Shown piece by piece: positions 1 through 8,652 of a stretch of 19,654 bases of DNA. The notes under the pieces were generated by a model, which made no database searches, had not been told where the DNA came from, and worked only from the letters and a program-made list of their open reading frames with translations. The stretch comes from Xanthobacteraceae bacterium (lineage in GTDB: Bacteria > Pseudomonadota > Alphaproteobacteria > Rhizobiales > Xanthobacteraceae). How positions within the stretch are numbered: position 1 is the stretch's first letter; every line of letters begins with the position of its first letter. The position numbers and the translations under genes are program-made. The stretch is from assembly GCA_030037105.1 (NCBI GenBank), contig JASHRY010000414.1, positions 1 to 19,654 on the forward strand, written 5' to 3'.

Positions 1-1031
<1,031 letters not shown>

Positions 1032-1037
1032 GGGCGC

Positions 1038-1421
1038 CTAGCTTTTGCTTTGCGCATGGTCGTTTTCCGAAAGGCGGCAGCCGCTCTTCGGGATCATGCG
1101 CGTATGCCGAGACGTGGCCGGCAGATCGATCGTGGGACCGCCGCGGCGAATGATCTCGCGCAGGTTGCCGGGCCGCACGTCGCCCTCGCGCGTGAGCTTG
1201 ACCGGCGCGACATAGGGGCCGACCGCGCGCAAATCGTCGGCGACCGCGGCGGCGATCATTTTCCGCGCTTGCGCCGCATCGGCGGTGACCGCGGCGGCAT
1301 CGAGCGCGGTGGTCCAGCCGCCGTCGGCGCGCCAATACACCACGGCGCCGTCGCCGACGCGGTTCGCGGTCACCACGACCGGCCCGGCGATCCTGATTTT
1401 TTGTTCGAGCGGCGAAGTCAT
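1038..1421 (-). CDS. DUF2849 domain protein, first gene of the cysI operon
   Basis: This 127-residue protein begins MTSPLEQKIRIAG and contains the segment VVTANRVGDGAVVYWRADGG, which I recognise as the DUF2849 pattern. DUF2849 genes typically sit directly upstream of sulfite reductase genes in alphaproteobacteria, as here with a 6-nt gap to cysI. No biochemical role is established to my knowledge; a small accessory role in sulfite reduction is inference from context. The ATG at 1421 is preceded immediately by AGAGG, which is close for a ribosome binding site. In-frame upstream starts at 1460 and 1520 exist, but the added residues look non-family. The tail past about residue 100 (RMIPKSGCR onwards) is polar and may be disordered. 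A siroheme synthase gene (cysG) often precedes this pair but is not seen here. Confidence 0.8.
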   Translation of the reverse strand: MTSPLEQKIRIAGPVVVTANRVGDGAVVYWRADGGWTTALDAAAVTADAAQARKMIAAAVADDLRAVGPYVAPVKLTREGDVRPGNLREIIRRGGPTIDLPATSRHTRMIPKSGCRLSENDHAQSKS

Positions 1422-1521
1422 CCTCTGCCTGCGCGCTAGAAACAACGAAGCGGAATCCATGCGCGGTTTCCCGCCGCGCGACACGATCGCCATCATGCAT
1501 CGCTTTTCCGCGGCAGACATC

Positions 1522-1531
1522 AGAATATTCT
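1522..1531. promoter_or_regulatory. Perfect 10-bp palindrome AGAATATTCT upstream of the DUF2849-cysI operon
   Basis: AGAATATTCT reads identically on both strands and lies about 100 nt upstream of the DUF2849 start, in the spacer between it and the ParB-like gene. It is AT-rich in a GC-rich background, which fits an operator or promoter element of the sulfur operon. No known regulator site is recognised and no clear -35/-10 pair was found, so the assignment is weak. Confidence 0.25.
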
Positions 1532-1621
1532 ACCAAATGTGATCTGCGGCGTGGCATGAGCACGCCGAAAGCCGATCGAGATGAGAAGGTCCTTGCGCTT
1601 GGCGATTGTCGTCGGCGCCGT

Positions 1622-2245
1622 TCAGTCCTCCGGCGCCGGCCCGCACCATCCGGGCAGATAATCGGCGTCGCCGCTCTTGGCCAATTCAAGCGCCGCCTCG
1701 ACCGCTCGATCGAAGTCGCGCTCGACCAGCTTGCGCTTCATGCGCCGGCGCAGGAAGTCCGCCCAGATAAATTCGCTGAACGGAGTGGTATCCTTGGCGA
1801 AGCCGCCGACGCGGCGCAACTCGCCGGCGAGCGAACGGAATGGATCGTCAATGAGATCGGTCACCGCTTTGGGAATGTCGCGGTAATGGCGGCGGCGACC
1901 CTCGGCGTCGAATGGATGCATCCAATTGCGGTTGTCCATGACCGTCCAGAACGCGTCGCCATCGAGCCTGCTCAGATTAGCCACGATCGTCACCGCGACT
2001 TTCTTGACGCCCTCGTCGTGGAGCGCGCGCGCGAGATGGTGATGATCGATAACGTAGTGCCGGTGTTTCGGGCCGAGGATGACCGGAATCATGTGCTTGC
2101 CGAGAAATTCCTCGCCCTTTTTCGTTTCGGTCTCGCGCCAGTGCTTGCGCTTGGCCAGCACCTCGCGCATGCCGACGGTGATCTGGGTGGGGCGTAGATC
2201 CGTAATCTTGACCGGAATGAGAACGGGCTCGCGCACCGTGGTCAT
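1622..2245 (-). CDS. ParB-like protein (ParBc_2 / PF08857 type)
   Basis: The 207-residue protein has the ParB-like core LGKHMIPVILGPKHRHYVID (about residues 48-67) followed by HHHLARAL (68-75), the hallmark of the 'putative ParB-like nuclease' ParBc_2 family. The classic ParB helix-turn-helix and dimerisation domains are absent, so a chromosome-segregation role is not supported. ParB-fold proteins can bind and hydrolyse CTP, but whether this subfamily does is unknown to me. The start at 2245 is supported by AGGAG about 8 nt upstream. It lies 29 nt downstream of the coiled-coil membrane protein gene on the same strand, so the two are probably co-transcribed. The C-terminal third (from about residue 120) resembles nothing I can name. 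The fold call is firm; the function is unknown. Confidence 0.8.
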   Translation of the reverse strand: MTTVREPVLIPVKITDLRPTQITVGMREVLAKRKHWRETETKKGEEFLGKHMIPVILGPKHRHYVIDHHHLARALHDEGVKKVAVTIVANLSRLDGDAFWTVMDNRNWMHPFDAEGRRRHYRDIPKAVTDLIDDPFRSLAGELRRVGGFAKDTTPFSEFIWADFLRRRMKRKLVERDFDRAVEAALELAKSGDADYLPGWCGPAPED

Positions 2246-2274
2246 CTGCGACTCTCCTTTGCGGCGGATGCCGG

Positions 2275-3690
2275 TCAGTTCGCCGACGTGGTGACCGCGC
2301 TGCTCAATCTTTCGAACAAGCCAGTGATGTCCTTGCGGATGGTCGCCAACTTGGCGAACTGCTCCGCGAGCATGGCAACGCGATCTTCGAGTTCTCTCTT
2401 GATCTCGGTGAATTTTCGCACGCGCTCGACGAGATCTCCGTCTTCGCTCTCGTCGATGCGCCGCATCTTGGCGACAAGCCTGTCGCGGATCTCCTTGAGC
2501 TCCTCGATAAGGTTCGCCACGCCGCCCTCCGCGGCTTCGAGCGGAACGAGCCGCGACTGCAGATCACCAAGCTTGGCCTTCAACTGCCGGAAGATCGCCG
2601 CTCTGTGTTCGATATCGTCGAGATGCGCTTGCGTCTCGACGATGAACACGGCGAGCTCCTCGGTGCGCGCATCGACCCCGGCGGCGCCGGCGCCGCGCTC
2701 GCCGATCAAGAGAATATTGAGCGCGCGATCGAAGCTCGCGAACAGCCCGGCAAGCTCCTTTTGCAACGTCGCCAGCCGGGAAAATTCCATATTCAACTCC
2801 GACAAGCGGCCGTCGAGCGCCTTCTTGTCGTCGGCAAATCTCTGCACCCGTCCGGCGAGCGGCCCTTCCGGCGTCTGCTCGAGGGAATCGATCGCCGCCG
2901 TCAGCCGGTCGCGCTCTTCGCGCAATTCCTTGATGCGGCTGGCGACGCCGCCGTCGGCGGCGGCGAATAGATCAAGCCGGCTTCGCAGCTCGGCATAATC
3001 CTCCTTCACGCCGGCCATGACTTTCGCGGCGCGTTCGATGTCGTCGCAGCGCTCATGGCCGCGGCGGACGAATTCCATCATGTCCTTCAAGCCGAGGTTG
3101 ACCGCGACCGTATCATCGCCGCCGGCGATCTCGTCCAGCGACCGTGCGATATCGTTCTGGCGACCTTCCAGCTCCATGAAAAGCCGCTCGATCAAGCGTC
3201 GCCCCTCCAGCACCGGAGCGAGTCGATCTTGCAGCAGTTGCTGCTGGGTGCGGAGATAGTCGACGCGGGACTGAAGGTCGCCGGCCTCGTTGCGGCCTTG
3301 TTGCACCTGCGCGACGCGCTCGGCTTCCGTGAGCCGCTGCTGAAGCGCGCCGATCGCATCCTCCGGATCGGTGCGGGCGAGCTGGTGCACCGCTGCTTCG
3401 ACGTCGATTTGGGTCTTGGCCAGCGCCTTCACGCCGTCGCGCACGCCGTTGAGCCGCAGTTCCAGCGCCCGCGCCGCTCGACGCTGCCGCACGATGATAT
3501 CACAGAGCCACGCCGCGCAGATGAGCAGCGCGACCAGCACGACCGCGATCGCCGTCACGGCGGCGCGCGCCGGCAATGGTTGCGAGCGGAAAGCAGCCAA
3601 CAACGCGGTCGCCTCGGGCTGACCGGTCAGCACGATGAATCCGGCGGCAGCCACCAAGAGTGCAGCGCAGATGCCGACGAATTTGCCCAT
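2275..3690 (-). CDS. Membrane-anchored coiled-coil protein with an internal duplication
   Basis: The chosen start is ATG 3690 (MGKFVGICAALL), giving 471 residues; an in-frame start at 3834 would add 48 residues that look non-native. Two hydrophobic segments lie near residues 3-22 and 43-66, and the rest is charged, heptad-like and probably long coiled coil. Residues 216-324 and 358-466 align without gaps at about 43 of 109 identical positions by hand count, both containing DDIE, SRL, GGV, RDRL and LAT..K...GLF in the same order. A weaker partial copy may precede them (about 165-215). With two membrane segments near the N-terminus, the coiled-coil part is likely cytoplasmic. The downstream gene on the same strand encodes a ParBc_2 protein. 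I do not recognise a named family; the shape resembles scaffold or RmuC/chemoreceptor-like rods, but no signature of those is seen. Confidence 0.75.
   Translation of the reverse strand: MGKFVGICAALLVAAAGFIVLTGQPEATALLAAFRSQPLPARAAVTAIAVVLVALLICAAWLCDIIVRQRRAARALELRLNGVRDGVKALAKTQIDVEAAVHQLARTDPEDAIGALQQRLTEAERVAQVQQGRNEAGDLQSRVDYLRTQQQLLQDRLAPVLEGRRLIERLFMELEGRQNDIARSLDEIAGGDDTVAVNLGLKDMMEFVRRGHERCDDIERAAKVMAGVKEDYAELRSRLDLFAAADGGVASRIKELREERDRLTAAIDSLEQTPEGPLAGRVQRFADDKKALDGRLSELNMEFSRLATLQKELAGLFASFDRALNILLIGERGAGAAGVDARTEELAVFIVETQAHLDDIEHRAAIFRQLKAKLGDLQSRLVPLEAAEGGVANLIEELKEIRDRLVAKMRRIDESEDGDLVERVRKFTEIKRELEDRVAMLAEQFAKLATIRKDITGLFERLSSAVTTSAN
2293..2619 (-). repeat. Second copy of the internal coiled-coil repeat (109 residues)
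   Basis: This segment encodes residues 358-466 of the coiled-coil protein, from DDIEHRA to LSSAV. It aligns without gaps to the copy at 2719-3045 at a constant offset of 142 residues, with about 39 percent identity by hand count. The divergence indicates an old duplication. Confidence 0.7.
2719..3045 (-). repeat. First copy of the internal coiled-coil repeat (109 residues)
   Basis: This segment encodes residues 216-324 of the coiled-coil protein, from DDIERAA to FDRAL. A 33-residue linker rich in Gly and Ala (about LLIGERGAGAAGVDAR) separates it from the second copy. Confidence 0.7.
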
Positions 3691-3718
3691 TTGCGATGAC
3701 CCGCTCCCCTTGCTTGGT

Positions 3719-3748
3719 ACGATAGGCGCCTGGCCCGCACAAGGACAA
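3719..3748 (-). promoter_or_regulatory. Putative sigma70-type promoter for the coiled-coil/ParB-like unit
   Basis: On the minus strand TTGTCC (3748-3743) and TATCGT (3724-3719) are separated by 18 nt, each matching the consensus at 4 of 6 positions. The -10 lies about 28 nt from the ATG at 3690, leaving room for the GGGGAG Shine-Dalgarno-like stretch. The match is moderate and could be chance. Confidence 0.35.
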
Positions 3749-3863
3749 GAACCGCCGACGGCGGAAGGAAACAACGCGTGGACAAGCCATGCCGAGCTCG
3801 CTAGGGCGAGGCAAGCCGTCCCGATGTCGGCCATGCTGGCGGAAGCGTCCGTATGAGAATGTC

Positions 3864-4754
3864 ATGAACAGGCCGCGGCGCGCCCGAGCGGCGCTTCTCG
3901 TCGGCCTCTCGATCCTGCTTCTCGGCGCCGGCCGCCATCCGGCACGCGGCGAGAAGCCCGCGGCGGCCGCCAAACCCGAGCGCGGGAACTGCCGGCGTTC
4001 GGCGTTCCGCGTCGTCGTCGACGTTGGCCACACGCGCGAGGTGCCCGGCGCCGTCAGCGCGCGCGGCGTTCCCGAATACGCGTTCAACCTTCAGCTCGGC
4101 ACCGAGATCAAGCAGGCGCTCGTCGATGCCGGTTTCAAGAACACCGTACTCCTGATCACCGCCACCGCTCCGCTGGCGGGGCTCGTCGAGCGGGCCGCAC
4201 GCGCCAACAGCCTGCGGGCCAACCTCTTCATCTCCGTCCACCACGATTCCGTTCCCGCTTATCTGCTCGAGACCTGGCAATACCGGGGACTGGAGAACCA
4301 TTTCAGCGACCGGTTCACCGGCTACGCCATTTTCATGTCCGCCGACAATGCCGATCGCGCCGGCAGCCTGCAATTCGGCAGATTTCTCGGCAAGGAGCTG
4401 CAAGCGCGCGGCTTGCACTACACGCCGCATTACACGCTGCCGCTCATGGGCAAGCGTCGCCGCCAACTCATCGACGCCGCGGCCGGAGTCTACCGCTACG
4501 ATCAGTTGATCGTGCTGCGGGAGAGCGGCATGCCGGCGGTGTTGCTCGAAGCCGGATCGATCGTCAATCGGCAGGAGGAAGTGGAATTGGCGAGCCGCGA
4601 ACGCCGCGCTCTCGTCGGCACGGCCGTGGCGGCGGCAGTGGAGGATTTCTGCGCCGCGCGCTCGCGCCCGAAAATCGCGCCGGTGAAGCGCCTGCCGTCG
4701 GCCGGTCCGCGCGGGCGACGCGGCCAAGCCAATTCGCCCGCCTTCGCTCGTTGA
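3864..4754 (+). CDS. Periplasmic N-acetylmuramoyl-L-alanine amidase (Amidase_3 family)
   Basis: The enzyme would cleave the amide between N-acetylmuramic acid and L-alanine in peptidoglycan. From ATG 3864 the protein is 296 residues with a signal-like start: basic residues 2-8, then LLVGLSILLLGAG (11-23). Zinc-site candidates of the Amidase_3 fold are visible: H56 in VVDVGHT, E71 in VPEYAFN and H126 in FISVHHDS, with catalytic E229 in AVLLEAGSI. The tail after about residue 265 is basic and proline-rich and probably disordered. No SPOR, LysM or AMIN domain is seen, so it is a minimal amidase. Earlier in-frame starts (3789) would put extra residues before the signal peptide. It diverges from the coiled-coil gene with a 173-nt spacer. 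An AmiC-like name is possible, but the divisome-targeting AMIN domain is missing, so I leave the symbol empty. Confidence 0.88.
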   Translation: MNRPRRARAALLVGLSILLLGAGRHPARGEKPAAAAKPERGNCRRSAFRVVVDVGHTREVPGAVSARGVPEYAFNLQLGTEIKQALVDAGFKNTVLLITATAPLAGLVERAARANSLRANLFISVHHDSVPAYLLETWQYRGLENHFSDRFTGYAIFMSADNADRAGSLQFGRFLGKELQARGLHYTPHYTLPLMGKRRRQLIDAAAGVYRYDQLIVLRESGMPAVLLEAGSIVNRQEEVELASRERRALVGTAVAAAVEDFCAARSRPKIAPVKRLPSAGPRGRRGQANSPAFAR

Positions 4755-4961
4755 TCCTCTCGCCTTGCGGCGGCGAAACCGACGCCATCAACGCCGACGA
4801 ACTTGAGGAATTTGTTGAAAAATTATGGCTGCCCTGCGCCCTTCGTGACTCGCCTCCGCGATCGTTAGCGGCTAAATGATGGGCGATTCGAGCGCCAGAC
4901 CCTTTGCAGCCGCGGCGGCCGAGCGGAAACCCCTGCGGCGCGCCCAACGTTTACGTCAATC

Positions 4962-6080
4962 ATGGATCAGCGCACCGACAACGAGCGTCGCCAGGATACT
5001 ACGCCGGGCCGAGAAGCAAAACCCGCGATCGGCGAGGCGCGCAAAAGTCGCTCGTGGCTCGACACCCTTCGCGCGCGCCGCCGCATGGTGCTTGTTGTCA
5101 CCGCGCTGATCGTCGTCGCGCTGATCGCGCTCGTGGTCTGGTGGGTCAACGCCAGCGGTTACGAAACCACCGACGACGCCTTCATCGACGCCCGCACGGT
5201 GTCGATCAGCTCGCAAGTCAGCGCCGCCATCGTTGACGTGCCGGTGACCGACAATCAGCTCGTGGAGGCGGGCGACGTGCTCGTGCGCCTCGACGACCGC
5301 GACTACAAGGCGCAGGTCGATCAGGCCAAAGCACAAGTCGACCAGAGCAAGGCCAACATCGCCAACAGCGATGCCCAACTGGCGGCGCAGCAGGCGCGCA
5401 TCGAGCAGGCCGAGAAGCAAGCCGCGCAATCAAAGGCGGCGCTTGATTTCGCTCAACAGGAAAACGAGCGCTACCAACGCCTGGTCAAGACCGGCACGGC
5501 CACCGTGGAGCAGGCGCAGCAATACGGCTCCAATCTCCTGCAAGCGCAAGCCGCCTATGCCGCGGCGCAGGCCAACGCCATCGCCACGGAAAAGCAGCTT
5601 CCGGTCCTTGAGGCGCAGCGCCGGCTCGCCGCGGCGCAATTGGAACAGGCGCGCGCCGCCCAGGAACAGGCCGAGGCCAATCTGTCGCGCACCCTGGTCA
5701 CCGCGCCGGTTGCCGGCCAGGTGGTGCGGTTGACCGCCGCCAAGGGCAACTATGCCGCGGTCGGCCAGGCGCTGTTGATGTTCGTGCCGCGCCAGGTATG
5801 GGTGACGGCCAATTTCAAGGAGACGCAACTCAAGCAGGTGCGGCCCGGCGACCCGGTCGACATCACGATCGACGCCTATCCCGGCCGGGTCTTCAAAGGC
5901 CGCGTCGACAGCATCCAAGCCGGCAGCGGCACCGCCTTCAGCCTGTTGCCGGCCGAGAACGCGACCGGCAATTACGTCAAGATCGTCCAGCGGGTGCCGG
6001 TCAAGATCGTGTTTGATCAACAGCCCGACGTGCTGCTCGGGCCCGGCATGTCGGTGGTGCCGACCGTCAAGACCAAATGA
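4962..6080 (+). CDS. emrA: HlyD/EmrA-type membrane fusion protein of a drug efflux pump
   Basis: The 372-residue protein is the periplasmic adaptor that links an inner-membrane exporter to an outer-membrane channel. It has a basic cytoplasmic head (1-41), one membrane segment VLVVTALIVVALIALVVWW (about 43-61), then the family motif YETTDDAFIDARTVSIS (about 67-83) that opens the barrel-sandwich hybrid domain. A long Gln/Ala-rich alpha-hairpin spans about 120-240, followed by the returning lipoyl half (TLVTAPVAGQVV) and a beta-barrel. The start ATG 4962 has no obvious Shine-Dalgarno, but no better start lies before the membrane segment. The stop overlaps the exporter start by 4 nt (ATGA). No dedicated regulator is adjacent; the 207-nt upstream gap shows no promoter I trust. 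Confidence 0.92.
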   Translation: MDQRTDNERRQDTTPGREAKPAIGEARKSRSWLDTLRARRRMVLVVTALIVVALIALVVWWVNASGYETTDDAFIDARTVSISSQVSAAIVDVPVTDNQLVEAGDVLVRLDDRDYKAQVDQAKAQVDQSKANIANSDAQLAAQQARIEQAEKQAAQSKAALDFAQQENERYQRLVKTGTATVEQAQQYGSNLLQAQAAYAAAQANAIATEKQLPVLEAQRRLAAAQLEQARAAQEQAEANLSRTLVTAPVAGQVVRLTAAKGNYAAVGQALLMFVPRQVWVTANFKETQLKQVRPGDPVDITIDAYPGRVFKGRVDSIQAGSGTAFSLLPAENATGNYVKIVQRVPVKIVFDQQPDVLLGPGMSVVPTVKTK

Positions 6081-7687
6081 CCGATCAGCGCCAATATTCC
6101 TGGCTGCAGAGCCGCTCGGCGGCGGGCGACCGCAGTCCTTGGCTCATCGCCATCGTCGTCTCCATCGCCACTTTCATGGTGGTGCTCGACACCGCAATCG
6201 CCAACGTATCGCTGCGCTATATCGCCGGCAGCCTGGCGATCAGCGTCGACGAAAGCACCTGGGTGGTCACGACCTATCTCATCGCCAATGCCGTGGTGTT
6301 GCCGGCGAGCGGCTGGCTGTCGAACGTGATCGGCCGCAAGCGCTTCTACATGCTTTGCGTCGCGACCTTCACCGTGGCCTCGCTGCTGTGCGGGCTCGCC
6401 TCCAGCCTCGGCGCCTTGATCCTGTTTCGCATCCTGCAAGGGCTCGGCGGCGGCGGCATGCCGACCAGCGAACAGGCCATGCTGGCGGACACCTTCCCGC
6501 CGCGGCAGCGGCCGCAGGCGTTCGCTCTCTACGGCATCGCCGTCATCGTGGCGCCGACAGTCGGCCCGACGCTCGGCGGCTGGATCACCGACAATTATTC
6601 CTGGCACTGGATTTTCTTCATCAATGTCCCGGTTGGCATTGTGTCGCTCATACTGGTGCAATGGCTGGTGGTAGAGCCGGAAGTGCTCGAGCGCGAGCGC
6701 GCGGAACGGCTTGCCGGCGGGCTCAAGGTCGACTGGATCGGATTCGCGCTGATCGCCCTCACTTTCGGCGCCCTCGAGATCGTCCTCGACAGGGGGCAGA
6801 TCGATGACTGGTTCCACTCGACGTTCATCGTCACCTGCGCGACCATCTCCGCCTGCTCGTTCATATTCTTCATCCCCTGGGAGCTGACCCACGACCAGCC
6901 GATCGTCGATATCCAGCTCCTTTTCCGGCGTCAGTTCGCGATGTCGTTTCTGGTGATGATGGCGGTCGGCGCCATCCTGTTCGGCTCGAACCAGATCACG
7001 CCGCAACTCATACAGACGAGCTTTCCCTACACGGCGATGCTGTCCGGCCTCGCCATGATGCCGGGCGGCTTGGCGATGCTGGTCATGATGCCCATTGCTG
7101 GCCAGATCATCGGTCTCATGCAGCCCAAATACTGGCTAGCGATCGGTCTCTCCGCCGTGGCGCTGGCGATGTGGTACTCAACGTCGCTCACGCCCGACGC
7201 GAGTTTCGGCTATTTCGCCACGGTGCGGATCTTGCAGACGATCGGAATGCCTTACTTGTTCATTCCGATCAATTCCATCGCCTACGATCGGCTGCCGCAG
7301 CAAAAGACCAGCGAGGGCTCCGCGCTCATCAACGTGGCCCGCAACCTGGGCGGCAGCCTAGGCGTATCGTTGGCCAATACCGAGCTGCTGCAGCGCTCCC
7401 AATTCCATCAGGCACGGCTCGTCGAAAACATCATCCCCTCCTCGCCGGCGTATCAGTCCACTCTCCAGCACATTATGCAGTACCTGGCGCCGGGCGGCTC
7501 GCACACCGACGCACAGGGCCGGGCGATCGGCTATCTCGGCCAGCTTGTCAGCCAACAGGCCGCGCTCATGGCCTACATCGATATTTTTTACACTTGGATG
7601 ATCTTCGCCGCCGTGCTCGTTCCGGTCGTATTGCTGATGGTGCGGCGAGTGCCGCGCCATGCCGGCCAAGCGCCGGTGGGACACTGA
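6077..7687 (+). CDS. emrB: DHA2-family MFS multidrug exporter (EmrB type)
   Basis: This 536-residue inner-membrane protein is a 14-helix drug:proton antiporter that works with the EmrA adaptor just upstream, the two sharing ATGA at 6077-6080. Helix 1 carries VVLDTAIANVSL, the D1 motif of the DHA2 family. Motif A is GWLSNVIGRKRFY after helix 2, and motif C is the APTVGPTLGGW stretch in helix 5. A conserved WHWIFFINVPVG closes that region. A long periplasmic loop near the C-terminus (about residues 440-505) precedes the last helix, as in EmrB. A typical length is about 510-530 residues. Substrate cannot be read from sequence. Confidence 0.93.
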   Translation: MTDQRQYSWLQSRSAAGDRSPWLIAIVVSIATFMVVLDTAIANVSLRYIAGSLAISVDESTWVVTTYLIANAVVLPASGWLSNVIGRKRFYMLCVATFTVASLLCGLASSLGALILFRILQGLGGGGMPTSEQAMLADTFPPRQRPQAFALYGIAVIVAPTVGPTLGGWITDNYSWHWIFFINVPVGIVSLILVQWLVVEPEVLERERAERLAGGLKVDWIGFALIALTFGALEIVLDRGQIDDWFHSTFIVTCATISACSFIFFIPWELTHDQPIVDIQLLFRRQFAMSFLVMMAVGAILFGSNQITPQLIQTSFPYTAMLSGLAMMPGGLAMLVMMPIAGQIIGLMQPKYWLAIGLSAVALAMWYSTSLTPDASFGYFATVRILQTIGMPYLFIPINSIAYDRLPQQKTSEGSALINVARNLGGSLGVSLANTELLQRSQFHQARLVENIIPSSPAYQSTLQHIMQYLAPGGSHTDAQGRAIGYLGQLVSQQAALMAYIDIFYTWMIFAAVLVPVVLLMVRRVPRHAGQAPVGH

Positions 7688-7709
7688 AGATATTCGCGCT
7701 CGAGCAGCG

Positions 7710-7738
7710 GAAGGGCCACCTGACGCGCGCGGCCTTTC
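7710..7738 (+). terminator. Weak hairpin just after emrB, possible terminator
   Basis: GAAGGGCC (7710-7717) can pair with GGCCTTTC (7731-7738) with one G-U pair and a 13-nt loop, starting 23 nt after the emrB stop. There is no T-tract, so a rho-independent role is doubtful. Confidence 0.25.
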
Positions 7739-7987
7739 GCCCAATTTATGCTCTGTGAGGACGGGACGATGCCGTGCTCGGGACTTCGCGAACGCGCGCC
7801 CTGGGAAGGCACGCCGGGCAGCATCCCTGCGCCAGCGCGGCCGCCTTCATTCCGGGCACATCGATGAAAAATGCGCAAATCGATGGCACATTCTTCAAAG
7901 CACGGCGTTGGCTTCGCGACGATATCGAAGAATTGCGGAAGACGCTGCCGAAGCGCGCAAAAATAGGCGCTGAGAATGCCGAAATGA

Positions 7988-8010
7988 TGCCGCAATGCTG
8001 TCCTGCGGCA
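7988..8010. repeat. 7-bp inverted repeat in the gene-poor stretch
   Basis: TGCCGCA (7988-7994) and TGCGGCA (8004-8010) are perfect inverted copies with a 9-nt loop. It could be an operator or hairpin upstream of the unknown gene at 8130, but an arm this short is also expected by chance. Confidence 0.3.
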
Positions 8011-8129
8011 GAAAGTCCTTTAGCGCGCCTTGGGACGGGACCATTTTTGCTTGAACTTGTTGTCGGAAAGGTTGGGGGGTTGGCATGGGAAGACCTGGGA
8101 AGATCAGCCCGGGAAGAAAGGAGTCGCCA

Positions 8130-8543
8130 ATGTGTGACTTTAGCCTCCAAAGCGTGCGATCGCGACCCGCGAAGGTCGGCGATAAGCTCGTGACGCGTGA
8201 TTTCGGGACCGGCACACGCGGGTTTGCCGCCGCGGACGATCTTGGCTTGGCGATATGCCTGTTGCCGGGAACGGAATTGGCGTTCGCCGGAGAGGTCGCC
8301 TGCCTGCCGGCCGGCCTGCTCGGGTGGAAGACGAAGACGATCAACCACCGCACGGCCATCTTCCGGCAGGTCAACAAGGAGAAATTGGCCGCACACCACG
8401 ATGCGCTCGAATTTCCCGATGGGCGGATCGTGTTGCTGACGCTGCTGTGCGAGAGCCAGGCGGCGACGGTGCTGCAGTTGCCGGCACAACCGACGAATGC
8501 GGCGCAGGCGCGCGAACGGGAACGCGTCGGCTTCCTCGGCTGA
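8130..8543 (+). CDS. Small conserved-looking protein of unknown function (MCDFSL start)
   Basis: The 137-residue protein is probably cytoplasmic, with no signal peptide or membrane segment. The start ATG 8130 is fixed by AAAGGAG with a 7-nt spacer, one of the best ribosome binding sites in the window; the frame is open upstream to 8085 but without a site. Visible patterns are VGDKLVTRDFGTGTRGF (17-33), CLLPGTELAF, FRQVNKEKLAAHHDALEFPD and LLCESQAATVLQLPAQP. I have the impression of similar hypothetical proteins in Bradyrhizobium relatives but cannot verify it here, and no function is known to me. It is followed by a strong GC hairpin at 8604-8625 and faces the phasin gene convergently. It is likely monocistronic. 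The gene call is firm, the role unknown. Confidence 0.8.
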   Translation: MCDFSLQSVRSRPAKVGDKLVTRDFGTGTRGFAAADDLGLAICLLPGTELAFAGEVACLPAGLLGWKTKTINHRTAIFRQVNKEKLAAHHDALEFPDGRIVLLTLLCESQAATVLQLPAQPTNAAQARERERVGFLG

Positions 8544-8603
8544 AGCGCGCGTCCTCCTCGCTCACGCCTGCCGGTTAGCAGGCAGAGAGAGCCGCAAACA
8601 AGC

Positions 8604-8625
8604 CCGGCCGCCTCCGGGCGGCCGG
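8604..8625. terminator. Bidirectional terminator hairpin between the unknown gene and the phasin
   Basis: CCGGCCGCC (8604-8612) and GGCGGCCGG (8617-8625) form a perfect 9-bp GC stem with loop TCCG. It is followed by TTT on the plus strand and by GCTTGTTT on the minus strand. Its place between two convergent genes, 60 nt past one stop and 28 nt past the other, fits a shared terminator. Confidence 0.7.
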
Positions 8626-8652
8626 TTTGCGTCCGGATTTGCGCGTGGCTGT

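Larger units (their letters stand above)
7688..8129. other. 442-nt stretch without a convincing gene
   Basis: The stretch separates emrB from the small unknown gene. Open frames cross it on both strands, but none has a recognisable product or a good ribosome binding site; the best plus-strand candidate, from ATG 7864, has a plausible helical start but runs into the next gene in another frame. Two small inverted repeats are listed separately. The sequence may be a decayed gene or spacer. Confidence 0.5.

Noticed and set aside
3753..3765. Short GC palindrome CCGCCG-A-CGGCGG before the amidase
   Set aside because: Six-base arms with a one-base centre are common by chance in DNA of this composition.
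4755..4961. Possible promoter (TTGAGG...TATGGC) before emrA
   Set aside because: The spacing is only 15 nt and the match is weak, so I did not list it.
7774..8193. 139-codon plus-strand open frame before the unknown gene
   Set aside because: No good ribosome binding site or domain, and it overlaps the well-supported start at 8130 in another frame. A decayed gene remains possible.
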